A stretch of DNA of 38,103 nucleotides from Lachnospiraceae bacterium. GTDB lineage: Bacteria > Bacillota > Clostridia > Lachnospirales > Lachnospiraceae. The notes below the pieces were generated by a model, which was given only the letters and a program-made list of their open reading frames with translations, was not told the DNA's origin and made no database searches. Below are positions 1 to 9,450 of this stretch, piece by piece. Position 1 is the first letter of the stretch; every line of letters starts with the position of its first letter. The DNA lies in the NCBI GenBank assembly GCA_017443065.1, contig JAFSPF010000115.1, forward strand, positions 1-38,103. Direction: 5' to 3'. The position numbers and the translations under genes were made by a program.

Positions 1-13
1 GGGAGGTACAGGA

Positions 14-1003
14 ATGAAAAAACGCGGTTCCGGATTAATGGATTATGCAGGTACATTCGGCGCACTGCTGATTCTGTGTATTATCATGACACTTGCAAGC
101 GACAAGTTCTTAAGAGTCAACAATCTGATGAACATTCTGAAGCAGACGTCATTTAACGCGCTTGTGGCAACGGGTATGCTGCTGGCGCTGATCACCGCAG
201 GTATCGACCTTTCGGTCGGCGCGGTGGCAACCTTTGCGGGTTGTGTGGCGGGCTTCCTTTTAAGCAAGGGGGTTACCAGCTCGATCGTGCTGATTCTTGC
301 AATGCTGCTCACGGGCACGGTGATCGGTACGGTGAACGGTCTGCTGCTGACGAGGCTGCACCTGCCGCATCCCTTCGTGTCGACGCTGGGTATGAAAAAC
401 GTGTTATGGGGCGCGTCGCTGATTGTCACAAACTCCCAGATGATTGCGTTCTCCAACAGGGACGTGGACGGTGTTCTGGCACTCGGCAGCGCGACGATCG
501 GCGGATTCCCCGTCAGCTTCCTCGTCGTCATCATCATCTATGTCGTCATGCACATTTTGCTGACAAGGACCTCGCTCGGGCGCTCGATCTACTGCGTGGG
601 CGGTAACCCCGAAGCGACAAGGCTCTCCGGCATCAACTCCGCCAACGTCTTAACCTTCTGCTTTGCGGTTTCCGGTTTTATGGCGGCGCTGGCGGGTCTT
701 GTGACCGTCGGCCGCAGCGGCATCTGCAACGGCGCAAACGCCATCCAGCCCTATGACACGGACGCGATCGCGGCCTGTATCATCGGCGGCGCATCCTTCC
801 GCGGCGGCAAGGGCACCATGGTCGGCACGATGCTGGGCGCGCTCATCATTTCCGTCCTGCGCAACGGCTTTACGCTGCTGTCCGTGGACAGCTCCTGGCA
901 GAACCTGGTCTTAGGGTTGGTCATTATCGGCGCGGTGCTCCTTGACGTCATCCGCGGGCGGATGGCGGCCAACGCACTGCGGAAAGCGGCTGCCGTAAAA
1001 TAA
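14..1003 (+). CDS. RbsC-type sugar ABC transporter permease
   Basis: Membrane permease of a ribose/inositol/galactose-class ABC importer (BPD_transp_2 family). It would form the channel through the cytoplasmic membrane and couple to an ATPase and a periplasmic-type binding protein, neither of which is in the window. The 329-residue length fits the family. Many hydrophobic helices are visible, with the family hallmark AGIDLSVGA at about residues 55-63 and the EAA-like stretch CIIGGASFRGGKGT at about 255-268. A GGAGG site at positions 2-6 supports the ATG at 14. It is followed 36 bases later by iolD, so myo-inositol or a related cyclitol is the likely substrate. That assignment comes from context only; ribose or another sugar is possible. 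Confidence 0.85.
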   Translation: MKKRGSGLMDYAGTFGALLILCIIMTLASDKFLRVNNLMNILKQTSFNALVATGMLLALITAGIDLSVGAVATFAGCVAGFLLSKGVTSSIVLILAMLLTGTVIGTVNGLLLTRLHLPHPFVSTLGMKNVLWGASLIVTNSQMIAFSNRDVDGVLALGSATIGGFPVSFLVVIIIYVVMHILLTRTSLGRSIYCVGGNPEATRLSGINSANVLTFCFAVSGFMAALAGLVTVGRSGICNGANAIQPYDTDAIAACIIGGASFRGGKGTMVGTMLGALIISVLRNGFTLLSVDSSWQNLVLGLVIIGAVLLDVIRGRMAANALRKAAAVK

Positions 1004-1039
1004 AGGTCTCTGCGCCTGCGCAGGGAGAAAGGGGAAAAG

Positions 1040-2968
1040 ATGAAATACGAAAAAATGACGGTCGGACAGGCCATCGTACGTTTCCTCGACAACCAGTACG
1101 TGGCCTTTGACGGAAAAGAAGAAAAATTCGTGGACGGAATCTTTACGATCTTCGGACACGGCATCGTTGTCGGCTTAGGCCAGGCGCTGGATGAAAATCC
1201 GCGCAGCCTGCGCGTGTACCAGGGGCGCAATGAGCAGGGCATGGCGCATGTGGCGGCGGGCTTTGCGAAACAGAACAACCGCAGAAGGATCATCGCCTGC
1301 GCCTCCTCTATCGGACCCGGTGCCGCCAACATGATCACGGCGGCGGCGGATGCCACGGTCAACAACGTGCCGCTGCTGTTATTCCCCGGCGACACCTACG
1401 CCACCAGACAGCCGGACCCCGTCCTGCAGCAGGTGGAGCAGCCGGATTCCCTTACCGTCACGACAAATGACGCCTACAAGCCGGTCTGCAAATACTGGGA
1501 CCGCATCATCCGCCCGGAGCAGCTCATGAGCGCGATGATCAACGCCATGCGCGTGCTGACGGATCCGGCGGACACGGGCGCGGTCTGTATCGCGCTCTCG
1601 CAGGATGTCGAGGGAGAGGCCTATGAATATCCGGAATCCTTCTTTGCAAAGCGGGTGCACCGCATCACCAGGCCCCGTCCGGTGAAGGAGGATCTGGACG
1701 CGCTGGTAAAGCTGTTCAAGGGCAGCAAAAAGCCGCTCGTCATCTGCGGCGGCGGTGTCCGCTATTCCGAGGCGGGCGCGGCCCTTCAGAGCTTCTGCAA
1801 GGCGTTTCACATTCCCTTTGCGGAGACGCAGTCGGGAAAGAGCGCCTGTCAGTCCTCCGACCCGATGAACCTCGGCGGTGTCGGCGTGACGGGCAATCTT
1901 TCCGCCAACATGATCGCGGAAAAGGCGGACCTGGTGCTGGCCGTCGGCTCGCGCCTCTCCGATTTCACGACGGGCTCCAAGAGCCAGTACAAGAATCCGC
2001 AGGTGAAGTACGCGGCGATCAACCTGTCAAAGTTTCATGCGTATAAGCTGGATGCGTATCCGGTGGTCGCGGACGCGAAGGCGGCGATCGAAGACCTGAC
2101 GGCGGCCTTAAAGAAGGCAAAATACAAATCAGCCTACAAGGGAGAGATCAAGGCGGCAAAGGATGCATGGGCGAAGGAGATGAAACGCCTGGCGGATTAC
2201 CGTTATAAGAAAAACTTCAAGACCATCGTTCCGGCACAGTACCCCGGCAGCATAGAGGAGTTTGTACGCGTGACCGGCGGTACCGTCACACAGACGGCGG
2301 CGCTCGCGATGATCCGCGAGGAGATCCCGAAGGATGCCATCGTGGTGGGCGCGTCCGGCTCCCTGCCGGGTGATTTGCAGCGCATGTGGACGACGGACAC
2401 GAAGGACGCCTATCACATGGAGTACGGATACAGCTGCATGGGCTATGAGATCGCGGCGACGCTCGGCGCAAAGCTTGCGGAGCCGAAGCGTGAGGTCTAT
2501 GCGATGGTCGGTGACGGCTCCTTCCTGATGCTGCATTCGGAGCTGATCACCTCCCTGCAGGAGGGCGCAAAGATCAACGTCCTGCTCTTTGACAACTGCG
2601 GCTTCGGCTGTATCAATAACCTGCAGATGTCCAACGGCATCGGAAACCTGGCGACGGAGTTCCGCTACCGTGACAAAAAGGGGCAGCTGCTGGGAGACAT
2701 GATCCCGATCGATTACGCACAGGTGGCCGCGGGCTACGGCTGCGTGACCTATACCGTGCGGACGATGGAGGAGCTGCAAAAGGCGCTCAGGGATGCGAAG
2801 AAACAGAAGGTTTCCACGCTGATCGACATCAAGGCGCTGCCCAAGACCATGACGGAGGGCTACCGCTCCTGGTGGAACGTGGGGCTTGCGGAGGTGACCT
2901 CCAAAAAAGCGCAGAAGGAAGCGTACGCGCGTCTGAAGAAAGCAAGGGACGCCGCGAGAAGATACTAA
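1040..2968 (+). CDS. iolD: 3D-(3,5/4)-trihydroxycyclohexane-1,2-dione hydrolase (acylhydrolase), IolD
   Basis: Thiamine-diphosphate enzyme of myo-inositol catabolism that opens the six-membered ring of the diketo intermediate to give 5-deoxy-glucuronate, in the cytosol. At 642 residues it has the usual IolD length. Visible features are the N-terminal RNEQGM segment with the likely cofactor-activating Glu65, the central domain around residues 200-360, and the C-terminal ThDP/Mg motif beginning VGDGS near residue 490 and ending in [12 protein letters not shown] about 27 residues later. The ATG at 1040 is preceded by a purine-rich site (GGGAGAAAGGGG). It sits between the permease and iolE in the same direction, consistent with one inositol operon. 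Confidence 0.93.
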   Translation: MKYEKMTVGQAIVRFLDNQYVAFDGKEEKFVDGIFTIFGHGIVVGLGQALDENPRSLRVYQGRNEQGMAHVAAGFAKQNNRRRIIACASSIGPGAANMITAAADATVNNVPLLLFPGDTYATRQPDPVLQQVEQPDSLTVTTNDAYKPVCKYWDRIIRPEQLMSAMINAMRVLTDPADTGAVCIALSQDVEGEAYEYPESFFAKRVHRITRPRPVKEDLDALVKLFKGSKKPLVICGGGVRYSEAGAALQSFCKAFHIPFAETQSGKSACQSSDPMNLGGVGVTGNLSANMIAEKADLVLAVGSRLSDFTTGSKSQYKNPQVKYAAINLSKFHAYKLDAYPVVADAKAAIEDLTAALKKAKYKSAYKGEIKAAKDAWAKEMKRLADYRYKKNFKTIVPAQYPGSIEEFVRVTGGTVTQTAALAMIREEIPKDAIVVGASGSLPGDLQRMWTTDTKDAYHMEYGYSCMGYEIAATLGAKLAEPKREVYAMVGDGSFLMLHSELITSLQEGAKINVLLFDNCGFGCINNLQMSNGIGNLATEFRYRDKKGQLLGDMIPIDYAQVAAGYGCVTYTVRTMEELQKALRDAKKQKVSTLIDIKALPKTMTEGYRSWWNVGLAEVTSKKAQKEAYARLKKARDAARRY

Positions 2969-2995
2969 TCAACTTTTTTCACGGAGGAGATGTAT

Positions 2996-3895
2996 ATGCT
3001 GGACAAAAGCAAAGTCAAACTGGGGATCGCGCCGATCGCGTGGACCAACGATGACCTGCCGGACTTAGGCGGCGAAAACACCTTTGAGCAGTGTGTCTCG
3101 GAGATGGCGCTGGCCGGGTTCACGGGGTCCGAGGTCGGCAACAAGTATCCGAAGGATCCGGAGGTGCTGAAGAAGGCACTGGAGCTGCGCGGGATTGAGA
3201 TCTGCAACGCCTGGTTTTCCGCTTTCCTCATCAGCAAGCCCTTTGAGGAAACGGAAAAGCCCTTCCGCGAGCATGTGGCCTTTTTGAAGGCCATGGGTGC
3301 AAAGGTGGTCGGGATCTCGGAGCAGAGCTACTCGACGCAGGGCAATGAGAAGCAGCCTGTCTTCGAGGACAAGTATGTCATGAATGACGAGGAATGGAAG
3401 AGGCTTTGTGACGGCTTAAACCGCCTCGGCAGGATTTCCAAAGAGGAATACGGCATTGCCCTGACCCTTCATCATCACATGGGCACCGTCGTGCAGACGG
3501 CGGAGGAAACGGACCGTATGATGGAAGGCACGGACCCGGCATATTTCAGTCTCCTGTTTGATTCCGGACACTTCGCATACTGCGGCGAGGATCCCGTAAA
3601 GGAGCTGACAAAGCATATCGCGCGCGTGAAGCACGTGCACTTAAAGGACATCCGGCCGGATGTCGTGAAACGGGTGAAGGAGGAGCGCTTAAGCTTCCTG
3701 GACGGCGTGCGCGCCGGTGCCTTCACCATCCCGGGTGACGGCTGCGTGCAGTTTGATCCGATCTTCAAGCTGCTGGAGGATAACGCTTATGAGGGCTACA
3801 TGGTGGTAGAGGCGGAGCAGGATCCGGCAAAGGCCAATCCGCTGGAATACGCGATCCGCGCCAGGAAGTTTATCGCGGAGAAGACGGGTCTGTAA
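2996..3895 (+). CDS. iolE: myo-inosose-2 dehydratase, IolE
   Basis: TIM-barrel (xylose-isomerase-like, AP_endonuc_2) enzyme that dehydrates scyllo-inosose to the diketone used by IolD. The N-terminus [16 protein letters not shown] is the classic IolE opening. HHHMGT near residue 160 and the LLFDSGH and KHVHLKD strands supply metal and substrate ligands typical of the fold. Two in-frame ATGs exist, at 2990 and 2996. The GGAGG at 2983-2987 is only 2 bases from the first but 8 bases from the second, so 2996 (MLDKSK...) is chosen, giving 299 residues. It follows iolD by 27 bases and precedes iolG. Confidence 0.92.
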   Translation: MLDKSKVKLGIAPIAWTNDDLPDLGGENTFEQCVSEMALAGFTGSEVGNKYPKDPEVLKKALELRGIEICNAWFSAFLISKPFEETEKPFREHVAFLKAMGAKVVGISEQSYSTQGNEKQPVFEDKYVMNDEEWKRLCDGLNRLGRISKEEYGIALTLHHHMGTVVQTAEETDRMMEGTDPAYFSLLFDSGHFAYCGEDPVKELTKHIARVKHVHLKDIRPDVVKRVKEERLSFLDGVRAGAFTIPGDGCVQFDPIFKLLEDNAYEGYMVVEAEQDPAKANPLEYAIRARKFIAEKTGL

Positions 3896-3948
3896 GGCTT
3901 CTCCGGAGTTCATTCACAAATGTCAGACAGACGGAAAGGAAATCACAT

Positions 3949-4959
3949 ATGATTACAGTCGGAATCATCGGTGCGGGACGCATCGGCAAAGTACACGCGG
4001 GCACGATCGCATACCATGTGCCGGGGGCAAAGATCAAGACGATCGCGGACCCCTTCATGAATGCGGAGACGGAAAGCTGGGCAAAGTCCATCGGGATCGA
4101 AAACACCACAAAGGATTATAAGGAAATCATCGCGGACAAGGAGATCGACGCGGTGCTGATCTGTTCCTCGACGGACACGCATTCCCCGATTTCCCTGGAG
4201 GCGATCGCGGCGGGCAAGCACATCTTCTGCGAAAAGCCCATTGATCATGATGTCGCGAAAATCAAAGAGGTGATGGAGGCGCTGAAAAAGAATCCGGTCA
4301 AATACCAGGTCGGCTTCAACCGCCGCTTCGATCATAACTATGAGGCGGTTGAGCAGGCCGTGCGCGCCGGCAAGGTCGGCGATCCGCATCTGATCCTGAT
4401 CACCAGTCGTGATCCCGCGCCGCCGCCGGTGGAATACATCAAGGTCTCCGGCGGACTCTTCCTTGACATGATGATCCATGACTTTGACATGGTCCGCTAT
4501 CTTGCCGGCTGTGACGCGGTGGAGGTATATGCGGAGGGCGCGGTGCTGGTGGACAAGGCGATCGGTGAGGCCGGTGACGTTGATACCGCCGTGGTGACGC
4601 TGAAGATGGAGAACGGCGCGATCGCGGTGATCGACAACTCCCGTCAGGCGGTTTACGGCTATGACCAGCGCGCGGAGGTCTTCGGCTCCAAGGGCATGGT
4701 ACAGTGCTCCAATGACGCCGCCTCGACGGCCGTGCTGTCCAATGAAAACGGCGTGACCGGTGAGGTGCCGCTGCACTTCTTCCTGGAGCGCTACACGCAG
4801 GCCTATGCCAAGGAGGTCATACAGTTCTGCGAAGCGATTGAGAAAAACACGGACACGCCGCTGGGTGTGGAGGACGGCTTAAAGCCCGTTCTGATGGGGC
4901 TTGCCGCGAAAAAATCACTGGAGGAGCATCGACCGGTGAAGATTTCGGAGATCGGCTGA
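3949..4959 (+). CDS. iolG: inositol 2-dehydrogenase (Gfo/Idh/MocA family), IolG
   Basis: NAD(P)-dependent oxidoreductase predicted to oxidise myo-inositol to scyllo-inosose, the first step of the pathway. The Rossmann fingerprint GIIGAGRIGKVHA starts at residue 5. The family EKP motif contains Lys96, and the DMMIHDFD segment supplies Asp173 and His177. Together these match the Lys/Asp/His catalytic set of characterised inositol dehydrogenases. The 336-residue length is normal. A GGAAAGGAA site lies just upstream of the ATG. Relatives act on scyllo-inositol or other cyclitols, so the exact isomer is uncertain, but the iolD/E/B neighbourhood makes an inositol substrate very likely. Confidence 0.9.
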   Translation: MITVGIIGAGRIGKVHAGTIAYHVPGAKIKTIADPFMNAETESWAKSIGIENTTKDYKEIIADKEIDAVLICSSTDTHSPISLEAIAAGKHIFCEKPIDHDVAKIKEVMEALKKNPVKYQVGFNRRFDHNYEAVEQAVRAGKVGDPHLILITSRDPAPPPVEYIKVSGGLFLDMMIHDFDMVRYLAGCDAVEVYAEGAVLVDKAIGEAGDVDTAVVTLKMENGAIAVIDNSRQAVYGYDQRAEVFGSKGMVQCSNDAASTAVLSNENGVTGEVPLHFFLERYTQAYAKEVIQFCEAIEKNTDTPLGVEDGLKPVLMGLAAKKSLEEHRPVKISEIG

Positions 4960-4975
4960 GGAGGACGAAAGCGAT

Positions 4976-5809
4976 ATGAGCATGTTTTTATATCCGTCGT
5001 TTGACGACGGTGTCAAGGTGTTGTCCCGCGCGGGAGATAAGGACAACGACATGATGATGGACATCGATGTCTACCGGATGCGGGAGGGCGACACGCGTAC
5101 CTTTGCGGACGCCGCGCAGGAAACGGCCGTGATGCTGGTGCAGGGGGATATCATCTTTGAATGGGAAGGCAGAAGCGAAACGGCGCACCGGGAAAGCTTT
5201 ATCAGCGAATCCCCCTGGTGTCTGCATGTGATGCGGGGCGTCAAGGTAAAGGTGACGGCGAATGCCGAAAGCGAGGTGCTTGTGCAGCGCACCGAAAACG
5301 ACGCGACCTTTGACGCGGTCTTTTACCGGCCGGAGGATGTGAACGAAAAGGTGCTCGGCATCGGCGTCTGGGAGGACCGGATGCAGCGGACGGTCCGTAC
5401 GATCTTTGATTACACGAACGCGCCGTACTCCAATATGGTGAACGGCGAGGTCATCAATCACCAGGGAAGCTGGTCCTCGTACACGCCGCACTGGCATCCG
5501 CAGCCGGAGGTGTATTATTACCGCTTCGAACGTCCGGAGGGCTTCGGCGCATGCTTCCAGACAAAGGGGGAAAAGAGCAATGTCCCCGGAGATGAGGAGG
5601 GAGAGGAAATCTTCCTGATCCGGGACGGGTCCGTTGCGCATATCAAACCCGGAAGACTGCATTCCCAGTCCGCGGCACCGGCCTTTGACATGTACTATTG
5701 CTGGATGATCCGGCATCTGCCGGACAATCCCTGGACGGACCGCGTGGTGGACCCCAGGTACGAATGGATTGATGAGAATATGTATGCCGGCATGAACGGC
5801 GCCAAATAA
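4976..5809 (+). CDS. iolB: 5-deoxy-glucuronate isomerase, IolB
   Basis: Bicupin isomerase converting 5-deoxy-glucuronate to 2-deoxy-5-keto-gluconate, downstream of IolD. The second cupin carries the metal-binding cluster HWHPQPEVYYYRFE near residue 172 and a later His in HIKPGRLHSQSA near residue 221. The 277-residue length is close to that of known IolB proteins. GGAGG at 4960-4964 directly follows the iolG stop and is 11 bases from the chosen ATG at 4976; an alternative ATG at 4982 is further from it. This is the last recognisable iol gene in the window. The kinase (IolC), aldolase (IolJ) and semialdehyde dehydrogenase (IolA) are not here. Confidence 0.9.
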   Translation: MSMFLYPSFDDGVKVLSRAGDKDNDMMMDIDVYRMREGDTRTFADAAQETAVMLVQGDIIFEWEGRSETAHRESFISESPWCLHVMRGVKVKVTANAESEVLVQRTENDATFDAVFYRPEDVNEKVLGIGVWEDRMQRTVRTIFDYTNAPYSNMVNGEVINHQGSWSSYTPHWHPQPEVYYYRFERPEGFGACFQTKGEKSNVPGDEEGEEIFLIRDGSVAHIKPGRLHSQSAAPAFDMYYCWMIRHLPDNPWTDRVVDPRYEWIDENMYAGMNGAK

Positions 5810-5821
5810 AAGTAGTATAAT
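5792..5821 (+). promoter_or_regulatory. possible internal promoter before the GAPDH-II gene
   Basis: A perfect TATAAT lies at 5816-5821, just after the iolB stop. The best -35 candidate is ATGAAC at 5792-5797 with an 18-base spacer, which matches the consensus poorly (3 of 6). The only other gaps upstream in the run are short, so this 74-base gap is the natural place for an internal start. Weak support. Confidence 0.3.
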
Positions 5822-5859
5822 AGGCAGGTAAGTCATTTGTCATTCCGCGGGCGGAGGAG

Positions 5860-5871
5860 CGTTCGCGAACG
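5860..5871. promoter_or_regulatory. 12-bp perfect palindrome upstream of GAPDH-II
   Basis: CGTTCGCGAACG is a perfect palindrome with no spacer. It lies about 40 bases downstream of the TATAAT at 5816 and directly upstream of the AAAGGAG ribosome binding site of the GAPDH-II gene. It could be an operator for a dimeric repressor, or a small mRNA hairpin near the ribosome binding site. No binding protein can be named. Confidence 0.4.
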
Positions 5872-5883
5872 AAAGGAGAAGAC

Positions 5884-6924
5884 ATGAGCAAAATCAAAGT
5901 TGGTGTGGCAGGTTACGGCACGATCGGACAGCGTCTCGCGGACGGTGTCGCAAGGCAGGAGGACATGGAGCTGGTCGGCGTTGCCGATATGGCCCCGACA
6001 CTCGCGGTGCGCGCACTGTATGAAAAAGGCATGCCCTATGATCTGTATCTCGTGGACGGTGCGGACAAGGCGGCCTTTGACAAGCTGGGCATTCCGACAA
6101 AGGGCAGCATGCAGGATCTGATCGGCAAGGTCGATATCATGCTGGATTCCGCACCCGGCGGCATCGGCGCAAAGAATAAAGAACTGTACCAGAAGGCCGG
6201 TGTGAAGGCCATCTTCCAGGGCGGCGAGAAAAACGATGTTGCGGATGTCTTCTTCCACGGCTATGCAAATTATGAAAAGGGCGTGGGCAAGGATTACCTG
6301 AAGCTGACCAGCTGCAACACGACGGGTCTGATCCGTACGGTGGACTGCCTCGACCGTTCTTACGGTGTGGAGAAGGTGGCCATCACCATCATCCGCAGGG
6401 TGGCGGACCCGGGAGATTACCACAGGGGTCTCACCAACGCGCTGCAGGTGGACAAGGCGCCGTCCCATCAGGCGGTGGATCTCATGACCATCATGCCGCA
6501 TGTCGACGCAACCGGCATCCTTGTGCACACACCGGTGACGCACGGCCACATCATCACGGTGCTGGCAAAGGGCAAAAAGAAGATCACAAAGGAAATGGCG
6601 CTCGAAGCCTTCGAAAAGCATCCCAGAATCCGTGTCGTCAGACTGGCGGACGGCTTCCAGGGCAATGCCTCGCTCTTCAAATACGCGCGTGATCTCGGCA
6701 ACACCAGGGGAGACATGTATGAGATCGGCCTCTGGGAGGAGTCCATCGTCGAGAGCGGCGATGACATCATGTACGCGATCAACATCCCGCAGGAATCCGT
6801 CACGATTCCGGAGACGATCGACGGCATCCGCGCCGCGATGAAAATGCAGGAGAAGGGTGAGGAAGGCACGGCCAAAACGAACGAATACCTCGGGATCGGC
6901 AAATTCAAGGCAATGGGGCTGTAA
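5884..6924 (+). CDS. type II (archaeal-type) glyceraldehyde-3-phosphate dehydrogenase
   Basis: Phosphorylating aldehyde-phosphate dehydrogenase of the type II family, best known from Archaea and unlike the usual bacterial GapA. The NAD(P) fingerprint GVAGYGTIGQRLAD is at the N-terminus. The catalytic cysteine is Cys144 in TSCNTTGLI, and THGHI (His220/His222) supplies the expected histidine region. The family signature INIPQESVTIPE is near the C-terminus. The length of 346 residues is typical. The expected reaction is glyceraldehyde 3-phosphate to 1,3-bisphosphoglycerate, but the setting beside a second PGK, LarA and a split transketolase makes a different aldose phosphate possible. AAAGGAG precedes the ATG. 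The stop is 2 bases from the next ATG, so translation is probably coupled. Confidence 0.88.
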   Translation: MSKIKVGVAGYGTIGQRLADGVARQEDMELVGVADMAPTLAVRALYEKGMPYDLYLVDGADKAAFDKLGIPTKGSMQDLIGKVDIMLDSAPGGIGAKNKELYQKAGVKAIFQGGEKNDVADVFFHGYANYEKGVGKDYLKLTSCNTTGLIRTVDCLDRSYGVEKVAITIIRRVADPGDYHRGLTNALQVDKAPSHQAVDLMTIMPHVDATGILVHTPVTHGHIITVLAKGKKKITKEMALEAFEKHPRIRVVRLADGFQGNASLFKYARDLGNTRGDMYEIGLWEESIVESGDDIMYAINIPQESVTIPETIDGIRAAMKMQEKGEEGTAKTNEYLGIGKFKAMGL

Positions 6925-6926
6925 GT

Positions 6927-8183
6927 ATGAGATTCGGAATCAAAACAATCGATGAATTCGAACTGAAGGATAAAACGGTTCTGATCCGTGTTGACATGAA
7001 CCAGCCGGTGGACATGGAAACCGGAAAGCTCAAATCCACGGCGCGCATCAAGGCATGCGCGCCGACCGTGAAGGAGCTGGCGGAAAAGGGGGCAAAGGTC
7101 GTGGTGCTGGCGCACCAGGGCTCGGATATTGAGTACAAAAACTTCTACACGACCGCGCCCCACCGGGAGGTGCTGGAGGGCTTTGTCTCACGCCCCGTGC
7201 AGTTCATCGAGGACGTCTGCGGACCGGCCGCGATCGAAAAGATTAAGAGCCTGCAGAGCGGCGATATCCTGCTGCTGGACAACGTGCGCTTCATGTCGGA
7301 GGAGCAGACGCTCTTTGAGCAGAAGCTGCAGCTGACGCATGAGGAGCAGGCGAAGACGCTTGTCGTCCGGAAGCTTGCGCCGCTCGCGGACCTTTATGTC
7401 AATGACGCCTTTGCGGCGGCCCACCGTGACCAGCCGACCCTCTGCGGCTTTGAGCAGGTGCTGCCGAGCGCGATGGGAAGACTCTTCGAAAAAGAATACG
7501 TCGTGATTTCGGAGCTGATGGAAAGCCCCGCGCGTCCCTGCACCTTTGTGCTGGGCGGCGCCAAGATCTCCGACGCCTTTCTGATGATGGAGACGGTGCT
7601 GTCGAAGGGCGCGGCGGACCGGATCCTGACCGGCGGCCTTGTCGCCAATATCATGCTGATCGCCTCCGGTGAAGCAATTGGGCAGGGGAGTCATGATTTC
7701 ATCGTCAAATCCAATTACGGCGAATACATCGAAAAGGCAAAGGAGATTTACGCGAAGTACAGGGACAAGTTCGTGCTGCCGAAGGACCTTGCCTTCACAA
7801 AGGACGGCGCGCGGAAGGAAGCGCGGATCGGGGAGATCCCCGCGGAGATCGCCGCGACGGACATCGGCACGGAGACGGCGGCGCTGTATCAGCAGATCAT
7901 CCGGGAAAGCGCGACGGTCTTCGTGAACGGCCCGATGGGCATCTTTGAGGAGGAAGCAACGGAGCACGGCACAAAGGCGGTCTGGGAGGCCCTCGGAGAC
8001 ACGTCCGCCTATACGGTGGTCGGCGGCGGTGATTCGATCACGGCCACGACAAAGTACGGCAAGACGGAGGATATTTCTTATATCTGTACCGGCGGCGGTG
8101 CGCTGATCCGCTTCCTGACGGGAGAGGAGCTTCCGGTGGTAAAGGCGCTCCGTCACGGCGCGACGATACAGGAGAAGTCATGA
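6927..8183 (+). CDS. pgk: phosphoglycerate kinase, archaeal-like
   Basis: Reversibly transfers phosphate from an acyl phosphate (1,3-bisphosphoglycerate) to ADP, forming ATP. Substrate-side motifs are RVDMNQPVD near residue 21 and LAHQGSD, which resembles the archaeal AHQSRPG region more than the bacterial SHLGRP. The nucleotide-domain motifs GGAKISDAF, GPMGIFE and VGGGDS are present, so the fold looks complete. The protein is 418 residues. The gene starts 2 bases after the type II GAPDH stop with only a weak ribosome site, suggesting translational coupling, and it overlaps larA by 4 bases. The GAPDH-PGK pair could form a substrate-level phosphorylation module. A non-glycerate substrate cannot be excluded. 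Confidence 0.85.
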   Translation: MRFGIKTIDEFELKDKTVLIRVDMNQPVDMETGKLKSTARIKACAPTVKELAEKGAKVVVLAHQGSDIEYKNFYTTAPHREVLEGFVSRPVQFIEDVCGPAAIEKIKSLQSGDILLLDNVRFMSEEQTLFEQKLQLTHEEQAKTLVVRKLAPLADLYVNDAFAAAHRDQPTLCGFEQVLPSAMGRLFEKEYVVISELMESPARPCTFVLGGAKISDAFLMMETVLSKGAADRILTGGLVANIMLIASGEAIGQGSHDFIVKSNYGEYIEKAKEIYAKYRDKFVLPKDLAFTKDGARKEARIGEIPAEIAATDIGTETAALYQQIIRESATVFVNGPMGIFEEEATEHGTKAVWEALGDTSAYTVVGGGDSITATTKYGKTEDISYICTGGGALIRFLTGEELPVVKALRHGATIQEKS

Positions 8184-9430
8184 ACATAGAGATCGGAATC
8201 GGCCAGGGCACGCAGACGCTCACGGTGCCGGACAAAAACCTTCTGCAGGTGCTTGGCCCGAATCAGGTCGCGTATGACCTGAAGGGCGAAGCCGAGGTGA
8301 AGCGCGCGCTGGAAGCGCCGGTCGGAACCCCGGCCTTAAAGGACATCGTGCATCCGGGGGAGAAGATCATCATCATCACGAGCGATATCTCGCGACCGAT
8401 GCCGACGCATGTGGTGATGCCCGCGCTCCTGGACGCGCTCTATGCGGCCGGCTGCAAAAGGGAAGACATCACGCTGATGTTTGCGCTCGGCTCTCACCGT
8501 CCGCAGACGGAGGAGGAGAAACGAAAGCTCGCGGGAGACCGCGCCTATGAGGAGATCCGCTGCATTGACTCGGATCCGGACGACTGCGTGCATCTGGGCA
8601 GCACGCCGCACGGCACGCCGATCGACATCTCGAGAGCGGTCGTGGAGGCGGACAGACGGATCTGCCTCGGCAACATCGAATATCATTATTTCGCAGGATA
8701 CTCCGGCGGCATCAAGGCGGTGTTTCCCGGCTGCTCCACGCGTGAGGCGATCCAGGCCAACCACAGCATGATGGTGGAGGACGCGGCCTGCGCCGGCAAT
8801 CTGGATCACAACCCCGTGCGCGATGACCTGGAGGAGATGACGAAATACCTCAAGGTGGATTTTATCCTGAATGTCGTTCTGGATGAGCATAAGCAGATTG
8901 TCAAGGCGGTCGCGGGAGATATCGTCAAGGCCCACCGGGAGGGCTGCAAATTCCTGGATACCATGTACCGCGTGGAGATTCCTTCCCGCGCGGAGATTGT
9001 CGTCGTCTCCCAGGGCGGCGCCCCCAAGGATCTGAATCTGTATCAGACGCAGAAGGCGCTGGACAATGCCAAGCATGCAATTGCGGATGACGGCGTGATC
9101 GTTCTGGCAGGCTCCTGCAAGGAGGGCCTCGGCGAAAAGACCTTTGAGACCTGGCTTACGGAGGCAAAGGCGCCGGATGATCTGATCGAGCGCGTGCGGA
9201 AGGATTTCAAGCTCGGCGGACACAAGGCCGCGGCGATCGCCATGGTATTGAAGCGCGCAAAAATCTTTCTGGTCAGCGACATGGAGGATGATTTTGTCAG
9301 AACACTTTTTATGGAACCGTACCCTTCCGTGCAGGCGGCGTTTGACGCGGCCCTTGCGGAAAAGGGAGAGGACGCGAGGGTGATCGTGATGCCGTACGGC
9401 GGATCGACCTTACCCCGCGTGAAGGAATAA
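8180..9430 (+). CDS. LarA-family nickel-pincer 2-hydroxyacid racemase/epimerase
   Basis: Member of the LarA (DUF2088) family, which uses the nickel-pincer nucleotide to racemise or epimerise 2-hydroxy acids by hydride transfer. All four hallmark residues can be placed: His106 in LGSHRP, His169 and Lys179 in YHYFAGYSGGIK, and His195 in ANHSMM. The spacings from His169 to Lys179 (10) and Lys179 to His195 (16) match lactate racemase. Length is 416 residues. It starts inside the pgk stop (ATGA overlap) with AGGAGAAG upstream. The family includes lactate, malate and gluconate-type enzymes; here the sugar-phosphate neighbours suggest a sugar acid, but this is inference. The cofactor genes larB, larC and larE are not in the window. 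Confidence 0.85.
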   Translation: MNIEIGIGQGTQTLTVPDKNLLQVLGPNQVAYDLKGEAEVKRALEAPVGTPALKDIVHPGEKIIIITSDISRPMPTHVVMPALLDALYAAGCKREDITLMFALGSHRPQTEEEKRKLAGDRAYEEIRCIDSDPDDCVHLGSTPHGTPIDISRAVVEADRRICLGNIEYHYFAGYSGGIKAVFPGCSTREAIQANHSMMVEDAACAGNLDHNPVRDDLEEMTKYLKVDFILNVVLDEHKQIVKAVAGDIVKAHREGCKFLDTMYRVEIPSRAEIVVVSQGGAPKDLNLYQTQKALDNAKHAIADDGVIVLAGSCKEGLGEKTFETWLTEAKAPDDLIERVRKDFKLGGHKAAAIAMVLKRAKIFLVSDMEDDFVRTLFMEPYPSVQAAFDAALAEKGEDARVIVMPYGGSTLPRVKE

Positions 9431-9450
9431 TCATTTCGGAGGTAACACGT

